Source: Rhizophagus irregularis (lineage: Eukaryota > Glomeromycota > Glomeromycetes > Glomerales > Glomeraceae). Taken from it: a stretch of 64,000 nt of DNA. Where the stretch lies: NCBI RefSeq assembly GCF_026210795.1, contig NC_089455.1:1426001-1490000 (forward strand), in the 5' to 3' direction. Both the position numbers and the translations under genes were made by a program. The stretch's first letter is position 1. Each line of letters starts with the position of its first letter. Below, piece by piece: positions 11,016 through 20,890 of the stretch. The notes under the pieces are model-generated. The model was not told where the DNA came from. It worked only from the letters and a program-made list of their open reading frames with translations, and did not search any database.

Positions 11016-11412
11016 CCTATATTAGTATATCGGTATATGAATATCAGTATATTAAATATCGCTATGTCAACTAAAGACAATACGAATTTCATGTGTAGTT
11101 AATTTTATAAGTTTGTTATCAATCATTTGTCTAATTGTTCGATACTATTCTAAAATGGCGTAAATTAAGATCAAATTAAGTTCCAGTATAATGATATATT
11201 TGACCAGTTATATCAGATGAAAGAATTCATATGTGCTGCATGTGATGGGATGTACATGTTGACTAACTAGACTAACTAATTTTAGTTTCAGGTTTAAACT
11301 ATTAAGAAATGTTTTAGTCAACTATGTTTCACGCTTTTTATCATTTGTATAATTTATTGTAAAATACGTATTCAATCCAGAATTAATCTATAAATTAAAT
11401 TTTCTATTTAAC
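11016..11412 (-). mobile_element. 3' terminal piece of a CACTA element
   Basis: Collinear with 20491-20905, the 3' flank and last codons of the CACTA transposase at 20891-24036. Shared landmarks are CAGTATATTAAATATCG, ATTTGTCTAATTGTT, GGATGTACATGTTGACTAA and, at 11383-11412, the end of the transposase frame (minus strand NRKFNL then stop). Similarity begins at the same point in both, ACCTATATT, which probably marks the element terminus. The rest of the transposase is missing, so this is a fragment or an internally deleted derivative. Confidence 0.65.
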
Positions 11413-11616
11413 AATTAAAATAATGCAAAAGTAATAATAAAAAAAGCAATGAAGTGAAATTTCAATTCTTTATCTAAAATATGAATAAATTTAATTATTT
11501 GCCAATCAACCCTTCTATAATTCTTTAATATTCTTTAATAAGTACAGCTAAATTAAATGAATCATAATTTTAATAATAAAAATTTAGAATAAAAAAAAAA
11601 TAAATAAATAAAAATT

Positions 11617-12074
11617 ATTGCCGTTTTCAGAAATGTTGACATTAGAATATCGATCATTTCTATAAATCGAACACACCGAACACATACCGAACACAGCAAT
11701 TAAAATTAAAAAAAAACAAATTTTCCTTTAAAAAAAGCAAAATTAAAACTTTAGTAATATATTTTTAGGTAGTGTGCAAAAAAAAATGTATAAAAATTAT
11801 ATTATTTGCATATATGTATTCACTTGTATTTGCTTGTATTTGCCAATGTTCGGTGTGTTCGGTGTGTTCGTTTGTGTTCGGTGTGTGTTCGGTACAAATT
11901 TTCATATTTTCAATTTTATTCATATCTAAAAAGTGACAAAAATAGTTTTTATATAAAGTTATGCATGAATACTTCAAGTTTGCATAATTTTTTGTATGTG
12001 TTCACGGTGTGTTCGGTGTGTTCGGTATAAAATGGTCAAAATTTCAGATTGTCAACATTTCTGAAAACGGCAAT
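11617..12074. mobile_element. 458 bp MITE with TGTTCGG arrays
   Basis: Inverted ends of ~24 bp (ATTGCCGTTTTCAGAAATGT left, its complement right) and 5-bp direct repeats AAATT at 11612-11616 and 12075-12079. Subterminal arrays of CCGAACAC at the left and TGTTCGGTG in the middle and right form an inverted set of likely transposase-binding motifs. No coding capacity. Confidence 0.8.
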
Positions 12075-12370
12075 AAATTAAAAAAGTTTATAAAATAATA
12101 AAATATAATGATTAAGTCGCATGGGAGGAAATAATCGTCCCCAAGAACATAAAATGATTACTCCTATTGCTTTAGACTTAATCAAAAATTCTTTTTAGAC
12201 TGTTCTTTTATTTTGTGACTAAGTAAATTACTTTATCAAATTTCAATTCAGGAGTCGAAAGTACCTACCATGAATTACTTGAAAAATAATTCAGAAATTT
12301 ACCCTATCAAACATAAACAGCAAAACAATCTTCAAAGAAAATTTCGTATTTCTAATTTTATTTATGATTT

Positions 12371-13368
12371 CTATTCCAAAAGATCTTCATGTCTTAAACC
12401 TCTTCGTCCTTTTATCAAATCTAAAATAATTTACAAATTAGATATTTATTTATTTAAAAAAAAACAAACAATAAAAATATATATTTACCATCTTTGTATC
12501 TTCTTTTATCTGTTGAATTTTCTGATGATTCCTCCTCAATTTGAAATTGTTGTGCTTTTTTAAGTAAAATTCGTTTTGGATTATGACCTTGAGAATTATA
12601 AAGATCTTGTATTTTAATGATTGTATCATTATCATTATTTTTATGAAAATCCTCAAATTTTTTAGATAAAAAATTCGCATGCACAAAATAAACTATACTG
12701 AATCTTATCCCTCTAATAATCGGAAGGTTGCCATGTAATAGCAAATAAGAAGGAAATGCAACAATTTGTTCTGGTTTTAATTTTACCAGGATTTGAAGTT
12801 GAGGAAAACATAATTCGCCTTCCTCAAAATCTCCCAAAGCTACCAAAAAACAAAGTCCATTTGGATCATCATTACTATCCCAATGGTAATTACTGATTAC
12901 GTTAAAATTAATAGCTATTGTGGGAAAAATTCCAAAAGTTCTCGGTACAAATGGTCCCATTGTTAACTTGCTTAGTTTTGTATAATAATGTTCATAATAT
13001 TTGTTAACAAATCTGTTTACACTATTTGATATTGGTTGTAGTGCAAAAAGTAGATCGTTAACGCAATTCTGATGATCAATATTATGAGAGCTGGCAGTAT
13101 CAGAAGTAGTATATGGAAGATCACCATAACTAATGAAAGCTCCAAATCGTTCAGCAAGATTTTTCCAAAAACTTCTACTTCGATGGATTGGATTGTCCAA
13201 CATATGAAAATAATAACTATTTATGGCTTTGGTTGCTTCAATGACAGCATTAAAATCATCAAGTCCATCCAGATGAACCAAAGTTTTACCACAACCATCA
13301 ACAATACATTCAGAATTTGTTACATAACGAAAGTTCTTAATATTATTATCTTGTGCTGATACAATCAT
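12371..13368 (-). CDS. TET/JBP-like 2-oxoglutarate/Fe(II) dioxygenase
   Basis: 309 codons in two exons (13368-12489 and 12420-12371, intron 12421-12488, GTAAAT..TTTTAG), ending LRHEDLLE then TAG. The double-stranded beta-helix signature is visible: HxD at H162/D164 (NYHWDSND), a glycine-rich turn LGDFEEGELCFP (178-189), the distal iron His212 in LLLHGN, and the 2OG-binding Arg222 in GIRFSIVYF. This arrangement fits the TET/JBP family, which oxidises 5-methyl pyrimidines in DNA and is expanded with transposons in fungi; other DSBH oxygenases are possible. All metal ligands are present. The start at 13368 overlaps the stop of the next frame in an A9 run, so the real protein probably continues upstream (13365-13796). 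Confidence 0.65.
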
Positions 13369-13796
13369 TTTTTTTTATTTATAGTTGATTTTTTTTTCTC
13401 AATTTCTAAAATTTCTTTGGATATTTCCAAAACTTTAGAATTTCGAATTTCAGCAGCATGTGAAAGTCTCTTCCATTGTGATTTAAGATGTTGATGTACA
13501 TCACTTTTACTAATTGGCTTTTTTAATTCCAACCATTGACCAAATTTAATCCACATATTATTATTATTGTTCATTAATTGATCATTAGTTGATTCAGTAA
13601 TACTTTTAGCAAGATTATAAAATTCTAAGGGAATTTCAGGAATTTCATTATTATTTTTAGATTGTCTTGATTCCCTTATTAAGCATTCAATTAATAAATC
13701 CATTACTGAAATATCTTTCATAATTGAAATTGTTGTTACATTAGAAGATATTTGGCAAAAAGCGCAAAGCGGAACACTTGACCATTCATTTTTCAT
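13365..13796 (-). CDS. N-terminal part of the dioxygenase gene
   Basis: 143 codons from ATG 13796 (MKNEWSSVPLCAFCQ..) to a TGA that overlaps the ATG of the dioxygenase frame by 4 bp. The overlap lies in a run of nine A residues, so a one-base slip or sequencing error would fuse the two frames. Contains a CAFC pair, an alpha-helical middle (KFGQWLELKKP) and a Lys/Glu-rich coiled-coil-like tail. No family recognised for this part; it is assigned to the dioxygenase by continuity only. Confidence 0.5.
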   Translation of the reverse strand: MKNEWSSVPLCAFCQISSNVTTISIMKDISVMDLLIECLIRESRQSKNNNEIPEIPLEFYNLAKSITESTNDQLMNNNNNMWIKFGQWLELKKPISKSDVHQHLKSQWKRLSHAAEIRNSKVLEISKEILEIEKKKSTINKKK

Positions 13797-13884
13797 ATAT
13801 CGAACTATATCTGAGGTACTAAATTATACAATATAGATTATTTTATTTATATTTTATATTTTATGACATATCAAAGATAATATA

Positions 13885-14197
13885 TACCTGCAAAGGATTA
13901 AATACTATGTTTGTTTTTACTTCAACAGGCGAGGAGGAACTAACAGATGAGGAACTAACATCATCTTGAGTTTGTTGCTTAATTATAAATTAAAAAAAAA
14001 AAAATTGTCTCGTTAAATTACTTATTTATATAAGTATTAGATCTAGTAGTATATAAATGGATTATCATCCTGATTCATTTATATATTAAACTAGATCAGT
14101 AAATCATCCAGTTTATAAATGATAATATCATATACCTCTATAAGATCAAAAGCTATTGTTTGAGAAGAAGAATTCGTATCTTGAACTTGCTGTTTAA
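13885..14197 (-). other. Putative upstream exons of the dioxygenase gene
   Basis: Two similar minus-strand exon-like pieces, each starting from a TTATAATTAAACAG/TTATAATTAAGCAAC context and ending at a GTATAT donor: one reads QQVQDTNSSSQTIAFDLIE (14197-14139), the other QQTQDDVSSSSVSSSS to FNPLQ (13978-13888). They look like a duplicated exon. The frame into 13796 does not join cleanly, so the model is unfinished. A short foldback around GATCTAGTAGTATATAAATG sits between them. Confidence 0.35.
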
Positions 14198-14349
14198 TTA
14201 TAAAATTCTGATATTAGATTATAGTGGAATTGTTTATATTTTTAGAAGTAAAATGAAAAGTACCATAGATGTCTTTTGTAATCGTTTCTTTGCATTGTAT
14301 TTGGTACTATGTCTTGAACGTTTCATCTTTTTCTTAAAAAAAGCTAAGT

Positions 14350-15190
14350 AAGTCTAAAGTAAAGGATAAACCCAAGGAACAAAATCAAGATAACAAACCC
14401 AAAGAATAAAATCAAAAGACAAACTAAAGAATAAAATCAAGGTAAAATAAAATAAAGTTAATAAGGAACAGAACAAAGAAGTTAAAATAAATGAAAATAA
14501 TAAATTTACATGTTTTAAAATCAACTGGAAGACTGAAATATCATAAAAAAAGAAACATTAAAAGAATAAAATGCAAGAAATAGAAGGATTGGAGCGAAAA
14601 AAACTTACTGTGTGAACGTTCTTAATAAAAATAAATAAATATCGCCACCGGTCTAATAATGAGGTACTAGTCATACTCAATATGTCACTGATTTGCAATA
14701 TTGATATCTAGGCTTGGCGCAGATCGGTTACATAAGAACACAGTATGAGATTATTCTAACCATATATCCTAATTTACATATTTATAAGTATACTTCTCAT
14801 TTTCAAATGCCGTAATATTACGGCACAATGCCGAATTGCAACGTAATTCATTTATACTGACATAATTAGTCACGGGAAAAATGTTCATCAAATGTACATC
14901 GGCCACTTGATGTATATCATAAAGAAATGCTGACCTGCAATGTACTACCGATGTCACAATATTTGATGTTCATCGCCAATTCAAAATGTTCATTACCCAT
15001 ACATTACGATGTACATTATTTTAAAGATAATAAACATCATATCAATATTTTACTATTATTTATATATGTTAATATAACGATGCTAAATATTATTGAATAA
15101 CAAATTATTTTATTAAATTACACTATATTAAACAATCTATATACATTAAATTACACTATAACAATCTATATACTAAAGTCTATTAAATTA
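14350..15190. other. AT-rich spacer
   Basis: No gene seen. It contains a perfect palindrome TGCCGTAATATTACGGCA near 14808 and short direct repeats of AAAGAATAAAATCAA (14400-14450). Confidence 0.5.
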
Positions 15191-15356
15191 ACTCAATACT
15201 CTGGGACAAAGAAAAGTTTCGAAGTTATTTTTCGAAACTTACCAATCTTCGTGTCCAGGAAATACAACCTATGATAAAAAGATAAAAGTATTAATAAAAA
15301 AAAATTAATTTAATTAAAAAGTTTCGAAGTGAAACTTCGAAACTTACCAATCCGTT

Positions 15357-15382
15357 AAGATTCGTATATACTTACGAATCTT
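15357..15382 (-). promoter_or_regulatory. Hairpin spanning a 5' splice site
   Basis: AAGATTCG and CGAATCTT (8-bp perfect stem) flank TATATACTTA. On the minus strand the exon ends ..AAGATTCG and the intron begins GTAAGTATATACG, so exon and intron bases pair across the donor. A second copy of the same arrangement is at 15485-15509. Confidence 0.6.
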
Positions 15383-15436
15383 GGTTCCTTCTTTCAGTTC
15401 TTTGGAAACCCACCCAAATCTATGAAAAAAGAAAAG

Positions 15437-15455
15437 GAACGGTTAGTAACCGTTC
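15437..15455 (-). promoter_or_regulatory. Hairpin containing the branch-point motif
   Basis: On the minus strand GAACGGTTACTAACCGTTC is a perfect stem-loop whose loop side carries TACTAAC, the canonical fungal branch-point sequence, about 20 nt before a CATAG acceptor. Equivalent hairpins lie at 15555-15576, 15684-15701, 15821-15838 and 16157-16177. Confidence 0.6.
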
Positions 15456-16863
15456 ATAATATTAAAAAAAAGAAAAAAAAAACTAAGATTCGGAATACTT
15501 ACGAATCTTGGTTCCATTCGTCGGATGTTTACCCGAACCTATAAAAGAAAGAAAGGAACGGTTAGTAAACCGTTCCATAAAATAAAAAAATAAATAAATA
15601 AACCAAGATAAGAATTTTGGTTCTAACAAAATCACCTTCCTCCATCCCCCTTTCTACGCGTTCTACAAAAAAAAATAATTAAAGAAACGTTAGTTCGTTT
15701 CTCATATTTAAAATAAAAAAATTCCCCTTTTTCCTGTTCTTACTACCTTAAAGTAGTCCATCGTAGTATTCAAGCCGGCGCCCTTCTGGTACGCATCCTA
15801 CAAAAAAAAAATAATGAAAAGAAACGTTAGTTCGTTTTTTAAGTTTAAAATAACAAAAAAACCCCCTTTTCCCATTTCTCACTACCTTAAAGTCCAGTTT
15901 CGTTTCAAGCTGGATTAAGATATATCAGGTTCATCCTCGTCGTCATATGCTTCTGTACCTTACTGGAGTCACCATTACCAAACACTTCACCGATCCCATC
16001 ATGAGTTATAACGTCTAATTATAAGTACAACCTACAATAAAAAAAAATTAATTTTAAAAAAAATTTTTAAAAAAAAGTTTCGAAGAGAAACTTCGAAACT
16101 TACTTGAAAAGCTGATCCAAAAAATCTTAAAGACAATTCCTACAAAATAGACAAAAGAAGAAACGGTTAGTTTCTTCAAAACAAAATAAAAAAAATTTCA
16201 AGAAATGTTTCGAAAGTAAACTAAACTTTCGAAACTTACCGATCATATCATCCAGAGTTCAGAAAGTTCAATACCTGCAAAAAAAAAGAAAAAAAATCAA
16301 AATAAAATCAAAATAATAAAAAATCAAAAATAAATAAATTTAAAATTTCAAAACTTACCAATTCATTGCCGACCTACAAAAGAAGGCCCCAACGTCGAGA
16401 AATCCAACCGAAGTCCAAGAAGTTAATATCCGAAGTCCAAAGCCGAAGGACCGATATCTACAAAAAATAAGAGAAAAATTTTAAAAAAAACTTTTTTTAA
16501 AAAAAAACACATGCACGTCACCCTACTTACATACCTGTCAGTTCGTCTAATTCCAAGAAATTGCCTAATAAAATGATGAACCGGACTTTCTTTTAATTTT
16601 TTATTTTTTTTTTTCTAAGTGTATTAAAAAACATTTATAACGAAATGTTAACACTTTTTTTTTTTAAAAAAAATATACTTTATGAAGTCAGGTTCAAGTA
16701 AAGATATTTTTTTTTATTAGACTTTTTTTATCGAATTGAAAAAAAAAGATCGATCGGCAAACTGATTACGTGATACAATTTTTTTTTTTCTTTCTTTTTT
16801 TAAAAATCACATCTATTATAGCACAATTTTTTTTTAAAAACGTTATTACGATGTAAGAATATA

Positions 16864-18175
16864 TTACGATGTAGAGGGAGGTGCAACACCTAAATAATTA
16901 TATTCTCCAACATTTTCTGGTACATAATCTTTATCAATATGTGGTGTTATAGGATTTGTGATTAATGTAAACTTGTGCGTTTTCTAGTGATATTCATTCT
17001 CAAAAGATCCTTCGACAAAACATTCTTCACATAGAACAACTTCAAGACTTTCATCACATTCATTAAAAAGATATCGTGTTCCAATTATTGGATCCATATG
17101 ACATCCATCACAACAAAAACCATAATGCACTGGTCCCGTAATAAAATTACACATCTGTCGTATATCATTGTCCTGTGGGCGATCCACTGACATCATTACA
17201 TTCTTGATACTACTTTCATCATCAACATCGGGCATATAAACTGTTGGTAGTGGTCAAGCTTCCAAATACGATAATCCAGATATCCTCAAATGTCGAGGTT
17301 TTTTTCGGAAGGTAATATCGATTTTGGTCCCAGTTTTTTTATTCTTTGGTTGTGAATTTTTGTTGTTGCTGCCGCAAACCTGCTAGCCACCTGCTTTGGT
17401 GTTCTTGTTCCTAAAGCTTCAGAAATTTTCTAAATCGCAAGTAATTCTACCAGTTGACGTTGTTCTTCATCCGTCCAAGGTATATTATAATTTCCCGTTT
17501 TTGGCGAACCTTCTGATAATTTGAGATCACTAGATTTCTTTTTATTATTTCTTCAATTTGATGATGTTAAAGTAGGTGAATAACTCTGCTTGCAATAGTA
17601 ATAGGAGTATTAAACATTGATCTATTTGAAACTGCACTCGCCGATTCATTTCTTATCTCCCCTCTTTTTTAACTGGTGTGCTATATAATGACTGTTTTCC
17701 TTTTTTATTTGACCCAATGCTCTGTGGAAGTGTGTTATCATCAAAAACTAGGTTAGTTTTCCTTTTAGTACAAGTTAACAAAACCGTATTTGGGGGAACT
17801 TTAACTTGAGCTTTTTTATGAACAAATTCAGCGGGATCAGGTGATTTTTCATCATCACTTGTTGATGACTTGGAAACTTCTCGCCCTGGACGTGGCGGTG
17901 GCTTATACTGTGAAGGTCGGGTATGATATTTCCAATCGACTTGTGGAACACCAAATATATACTGGCGTTCGGAAATTTTTTCATGGGTCCCATCGCGCAA
18001 TTTTTCAATAAACATTTCCAGATCTGATAGAGCACGTTATTTTATATCTTTTATTTTTTGATATCTTCTTTTGTTTGTTCAAGTTGAAATTTAAGTACAT
18101 TTACGGCTCTTAAAACCATTTCATAATCTTCATTCCCATTTAATAAAGTTTCTTCTGTAGAAATTTCTATTCAGT
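16864..18175 (-). pseudogene. Myb/SANT + ZZ zinc-finger protein, ZZZ3-like (broken)
   Basis: Domain order matches the ZZZ3 family, a chromatin-reader subunit of the ATAC histone acetyltransferase complex in animals. A helical N-terminal part leads into RALSDLEMFIEKLRDG and VPQVDWKYHT (~18030-17930), then a basic linker, a Myb repeat (IPWTDEEQRQLVELL.. ALGTRTPKQVASRF, ~17495-17375) and a ZZ finger (HYGFCCDGCHMDPIIG .. LCEECF, ~17140-17005), ending PPSTS and stop at 16864. Damage: TAG at 16984-16986, stops in the Myb region near 17430 and at ~17260, further stops near 17640 and 18040, and frame changes. The broken state is seen; the family is inferred from motif order. No intron was needed to follow it. 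Confidence 0.65.
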
Positions 18176-18179
18176 ACAA

Positions 18180-20040
18180 CGTTACTGTATGTGTAATGGC
18201 TTTAGTATGGAAGGAGGTAATGGTATTACCAAACTAAATAAAGATTTATTTTATAGATTTTGTATATTCTCTTAAAAAAACGATTAAAATAATAAATAAA
18301 GAATTTTTTTTTTTTTAATAAATCTATTTTTTTTGGTTTTTTTTTTAAACCGAAATTTAAAAAAAAAATTTTTTTATTCTGGTATAGAAAACAGCTACTG
18401 ATTTCTTCCTATTTGGTATTGGTTTTGTACTTTGTAAAAATGTATTACAGTGTACGAATAAAGTTAATTACTATGGAGTAGTGTCTAAATGATCATTGAA
18501 ACACTTACCCAGTATATTCTTTTTTGGTTAGATTTTACTAGACAAATTAACTTCGAAAAATTTATATTCTTCTATTTATTATAGATTTAGATTATATATA
18601 AAATTATGATTTTTTTTGATTTATAAATTTATTCTTAATCCTCGATTCGATTATAGATTATAGAGTAGAGCTTATTCTCTTTTTTATCAAATTTGCACCT
18701 TATCAGTTATAAATAATTTTTATCCAAAAAAAAATAATAATAGATATTGATAAACATTACATCATGAAAAACAATTACCTCATTTTTACTCTTAAAATGT
18801 ATTAATAAAAGGTATACATTTAGTTTAGTATATACTAAAATTTTTTATTTTTTTTAGATTTTGTTACAGAATACTTAGTTATAGGATTTAATCTTTTTTT
18901 TGGATTAGGCTCTAAGTATTTTTATATAATTATGTAATTTTTACTAATAAATAATTAATAAAAATGCGTTACTATTTAAAAATAAAAAAAAAAAAGAAAT
19001 TTGTAGCCGTAATTATTATGGCATATTACGTCAGGTATAATGCCTTTTTCCTATTCTGTAATCTGTGAGATGTTTTACAAATACCTTTTATGAATTTTAT
19101 TAAAGGATTCTATATTATTTTTATTTTTATATGTTCCCATAAAGTTCTCGAGTTAAGATCTTCAAAACACTTGCAACGTATATTCTTTTTTAGTTGGATC
19201 TGCCTGGCCAAAATAGGAAAAAATATGGTAATCGATTCAGATTCAGATTCAGATTCCTATTCCTTTTCGATTTCTATTTGGATTGAATCTTAAATTATAT
19301 CGCCCCACCCTTCCTCATGGGAATATGGGTCTTATAAATAAAAAAAAAATTTTTTTTTTTTAAAAATTCATTTTTATTTGTTTGTTATACAAGTAAAAAA
19401 AAATTTGGATTATCGTTTTCGATTATTTAAACCGGTAATAAATTGCAAAAAGAAAAAAAATTTTCTTTCTTGCAATCAACTCCTTGTAAATTATAAGGGC
19501 CTGAACCATTTTAAGAAAGAATTAAATTCCCATTTTTCATACTTTTTTTTCATTAAAAAAAATAAATGTCTTTGTAAATTATTAGAAAAAATATTTTTTT
19601 TTTGTTTATAAAGATGTAAGATTTAACATGTATTTTTTTTAAGATGATGATTTGGTAATTTCATATTTCTCTATAAGGAAATATGAGATATAGGGATTTT
19701 GTAAAAAAACTAATGAAAAATGTGTGAGATTTCTTTTTCACTGTCATCTCCTTGTGATTATAGCGAAGCCACTTTTTTTTCATGAGAAAAAATTTGTATT
19801 GCTTCGCATTCCTCCTTTTTTTTCTTTCAAAATAAACAAATCGTAATATTTAGAATTTGGAAGCTTTAAAAAATAAAGCTATAAAACTCACAACATTAGA
19901 TTATTCATTTTTTATTACATTCCACTAAAACTAAAAACAAAAACTCAATTATCTGTTACATCCATGAGTCTACCGAACATTTAACGCAAAAATACATCAT
20001 AAAGGAAGTTATAGTTGTAATAAGATTAAATGATGCTGAC
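18180..20040. other. AT-rich intergenic sequence
   Basis: Long T and A runs, no convincing exon. A partial duplication is visible (ATATTCTTTTTTGGTTAGAT near 18515; ATATTCTTTTTTAGTTGGAT near 19180) and a short ATTCAG tandem at 19229-19250. Confidence 0.5.
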
Positions 20041-20445
20041 CTGACGGGGTGGTATACTTTAAAGTAACTCAAATTGAAGATTTTGAAGAAGGATATGTGG
20101 TGTTCTTAAGAACGAAATTCGTCACCAATGAAAAAGATATGATGAATAGTATATCAAATCGGGATAGAAGATGAATTAAAAAAGGGATTACAACTAAGAA
20201 GTCAGGACGAGCTGATAAATGAAAATGGGATTTCAAACCACGGGTGGACTAATTTGAACAACCGCGTATCTGGAACGTTGAAAGACGAATAATATTTTGA
20301 TGCGACGAATAGTTGGTAATGGTGAGAAAATAGAATTGGCAGGTATTGTAGGTAAAGAGAAAGATAATGTGTAGTTTGTATCAATGTATATAGGAAACGT
20401 ATTGCGAAAACTCAAGCCACTAGATATCGATAATTCTCAGCACTA
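20041..20445 (+). pseudogene. Unrecognised coding-like remnant
   Basis: Less AT-biased than its flanks and protein-like over ~130 codons in one plus frame with several stops (KVTQIEDFEEGYVVFLRTKF .. ITTKKSGRADK .. WDFKPRVD .. FEQPRIWNVERRIIF). I do not recognise the family. It lies just outside the CACTA terminal repeat that begins at 20491. Confidence 0.3.
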
Positions 20446-20490
20446 ATAAAGTCATTGTTTAAAAAAATATAGATACTTCTTTATTCGACC

Positions 20491-20890
20491 ACCTATATTG
20501 ATATATCAGTATATTGAATATCAGTATATTAAATATCGGTAATATCGGTATATCAATCATTTGTCTAATTGTTTGATACTATTCTAATACGGCGTAAATT
20601 AAGATCGAATTAAGATCGAATTAAGTTCCATTTACGGTGTAGATTAATATCAAATTAAAAGATCTAATTATCTAATTATGTATAACTCAACATATATACT
20701 TATCCACTATAAGAAAAGTAATATCAGTAATTTCAGTATAATGATATATTTGACATACCTGTTATAGTGCTGCATGTGAGGGATGTACATGTTGACTAAT
20801 AAGACTAACTATTTTTAGTTTCAAGTTTAACTATTAAGGAATTTTTCAGTCAATTATGTTTGTAAAAAACATTCAATCCGGAATTAATAT
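20491..20890 (-). repeat. CACTA 3' subterminal region
   Basis: Non-coding stretch after the transposase stop, with iterated CAGTATATTGAATAT / CAGTATATTAAATAT motifs and a duplicated TAAGATCGAAT. Collinear with 11016-11400, which fixes the probable element end near 20491. Confidence 0.6.

Larger units (their letters stand above)
15190..16565 (-). other. Array of micro-exons with stem-loop splice signals
   Basis: Read on the minus strand, about ten pieces of 25-130 nt are each bounded by a T-rich acceptor (..TTTTGTAG or TTTATAG) and a GTAAGT/GTAGTAAG donor. Examples: DAYQKGAGLNTTMDYFK-coding exon (15749-15799), GTATTGAACTTTCTGAACTC.. (16241-16275), GAATTGTCTTTAAGATTT.. (16104-16139). Most donors begin or sit in a perfect hairpin (GTAAGTTTCGAAG..CTTCGAAAC, or AAGATTCG|GTAAGTAT..CGAATCTT), and the intron 3' ends carry a second hairpin holding the branch point (GAACGGTTACTAACCGTTC). 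No continuous protein could be assembled with confidence, so the host gene may be decayed; its identity is unknown. Confidence 0.55.

Noticed and set aside
12270-12563. Plus-strand 97-codon frame
   Set aside because: Opposite strand to the last exon and intron of the dioxygenase gene, which splice in phase.
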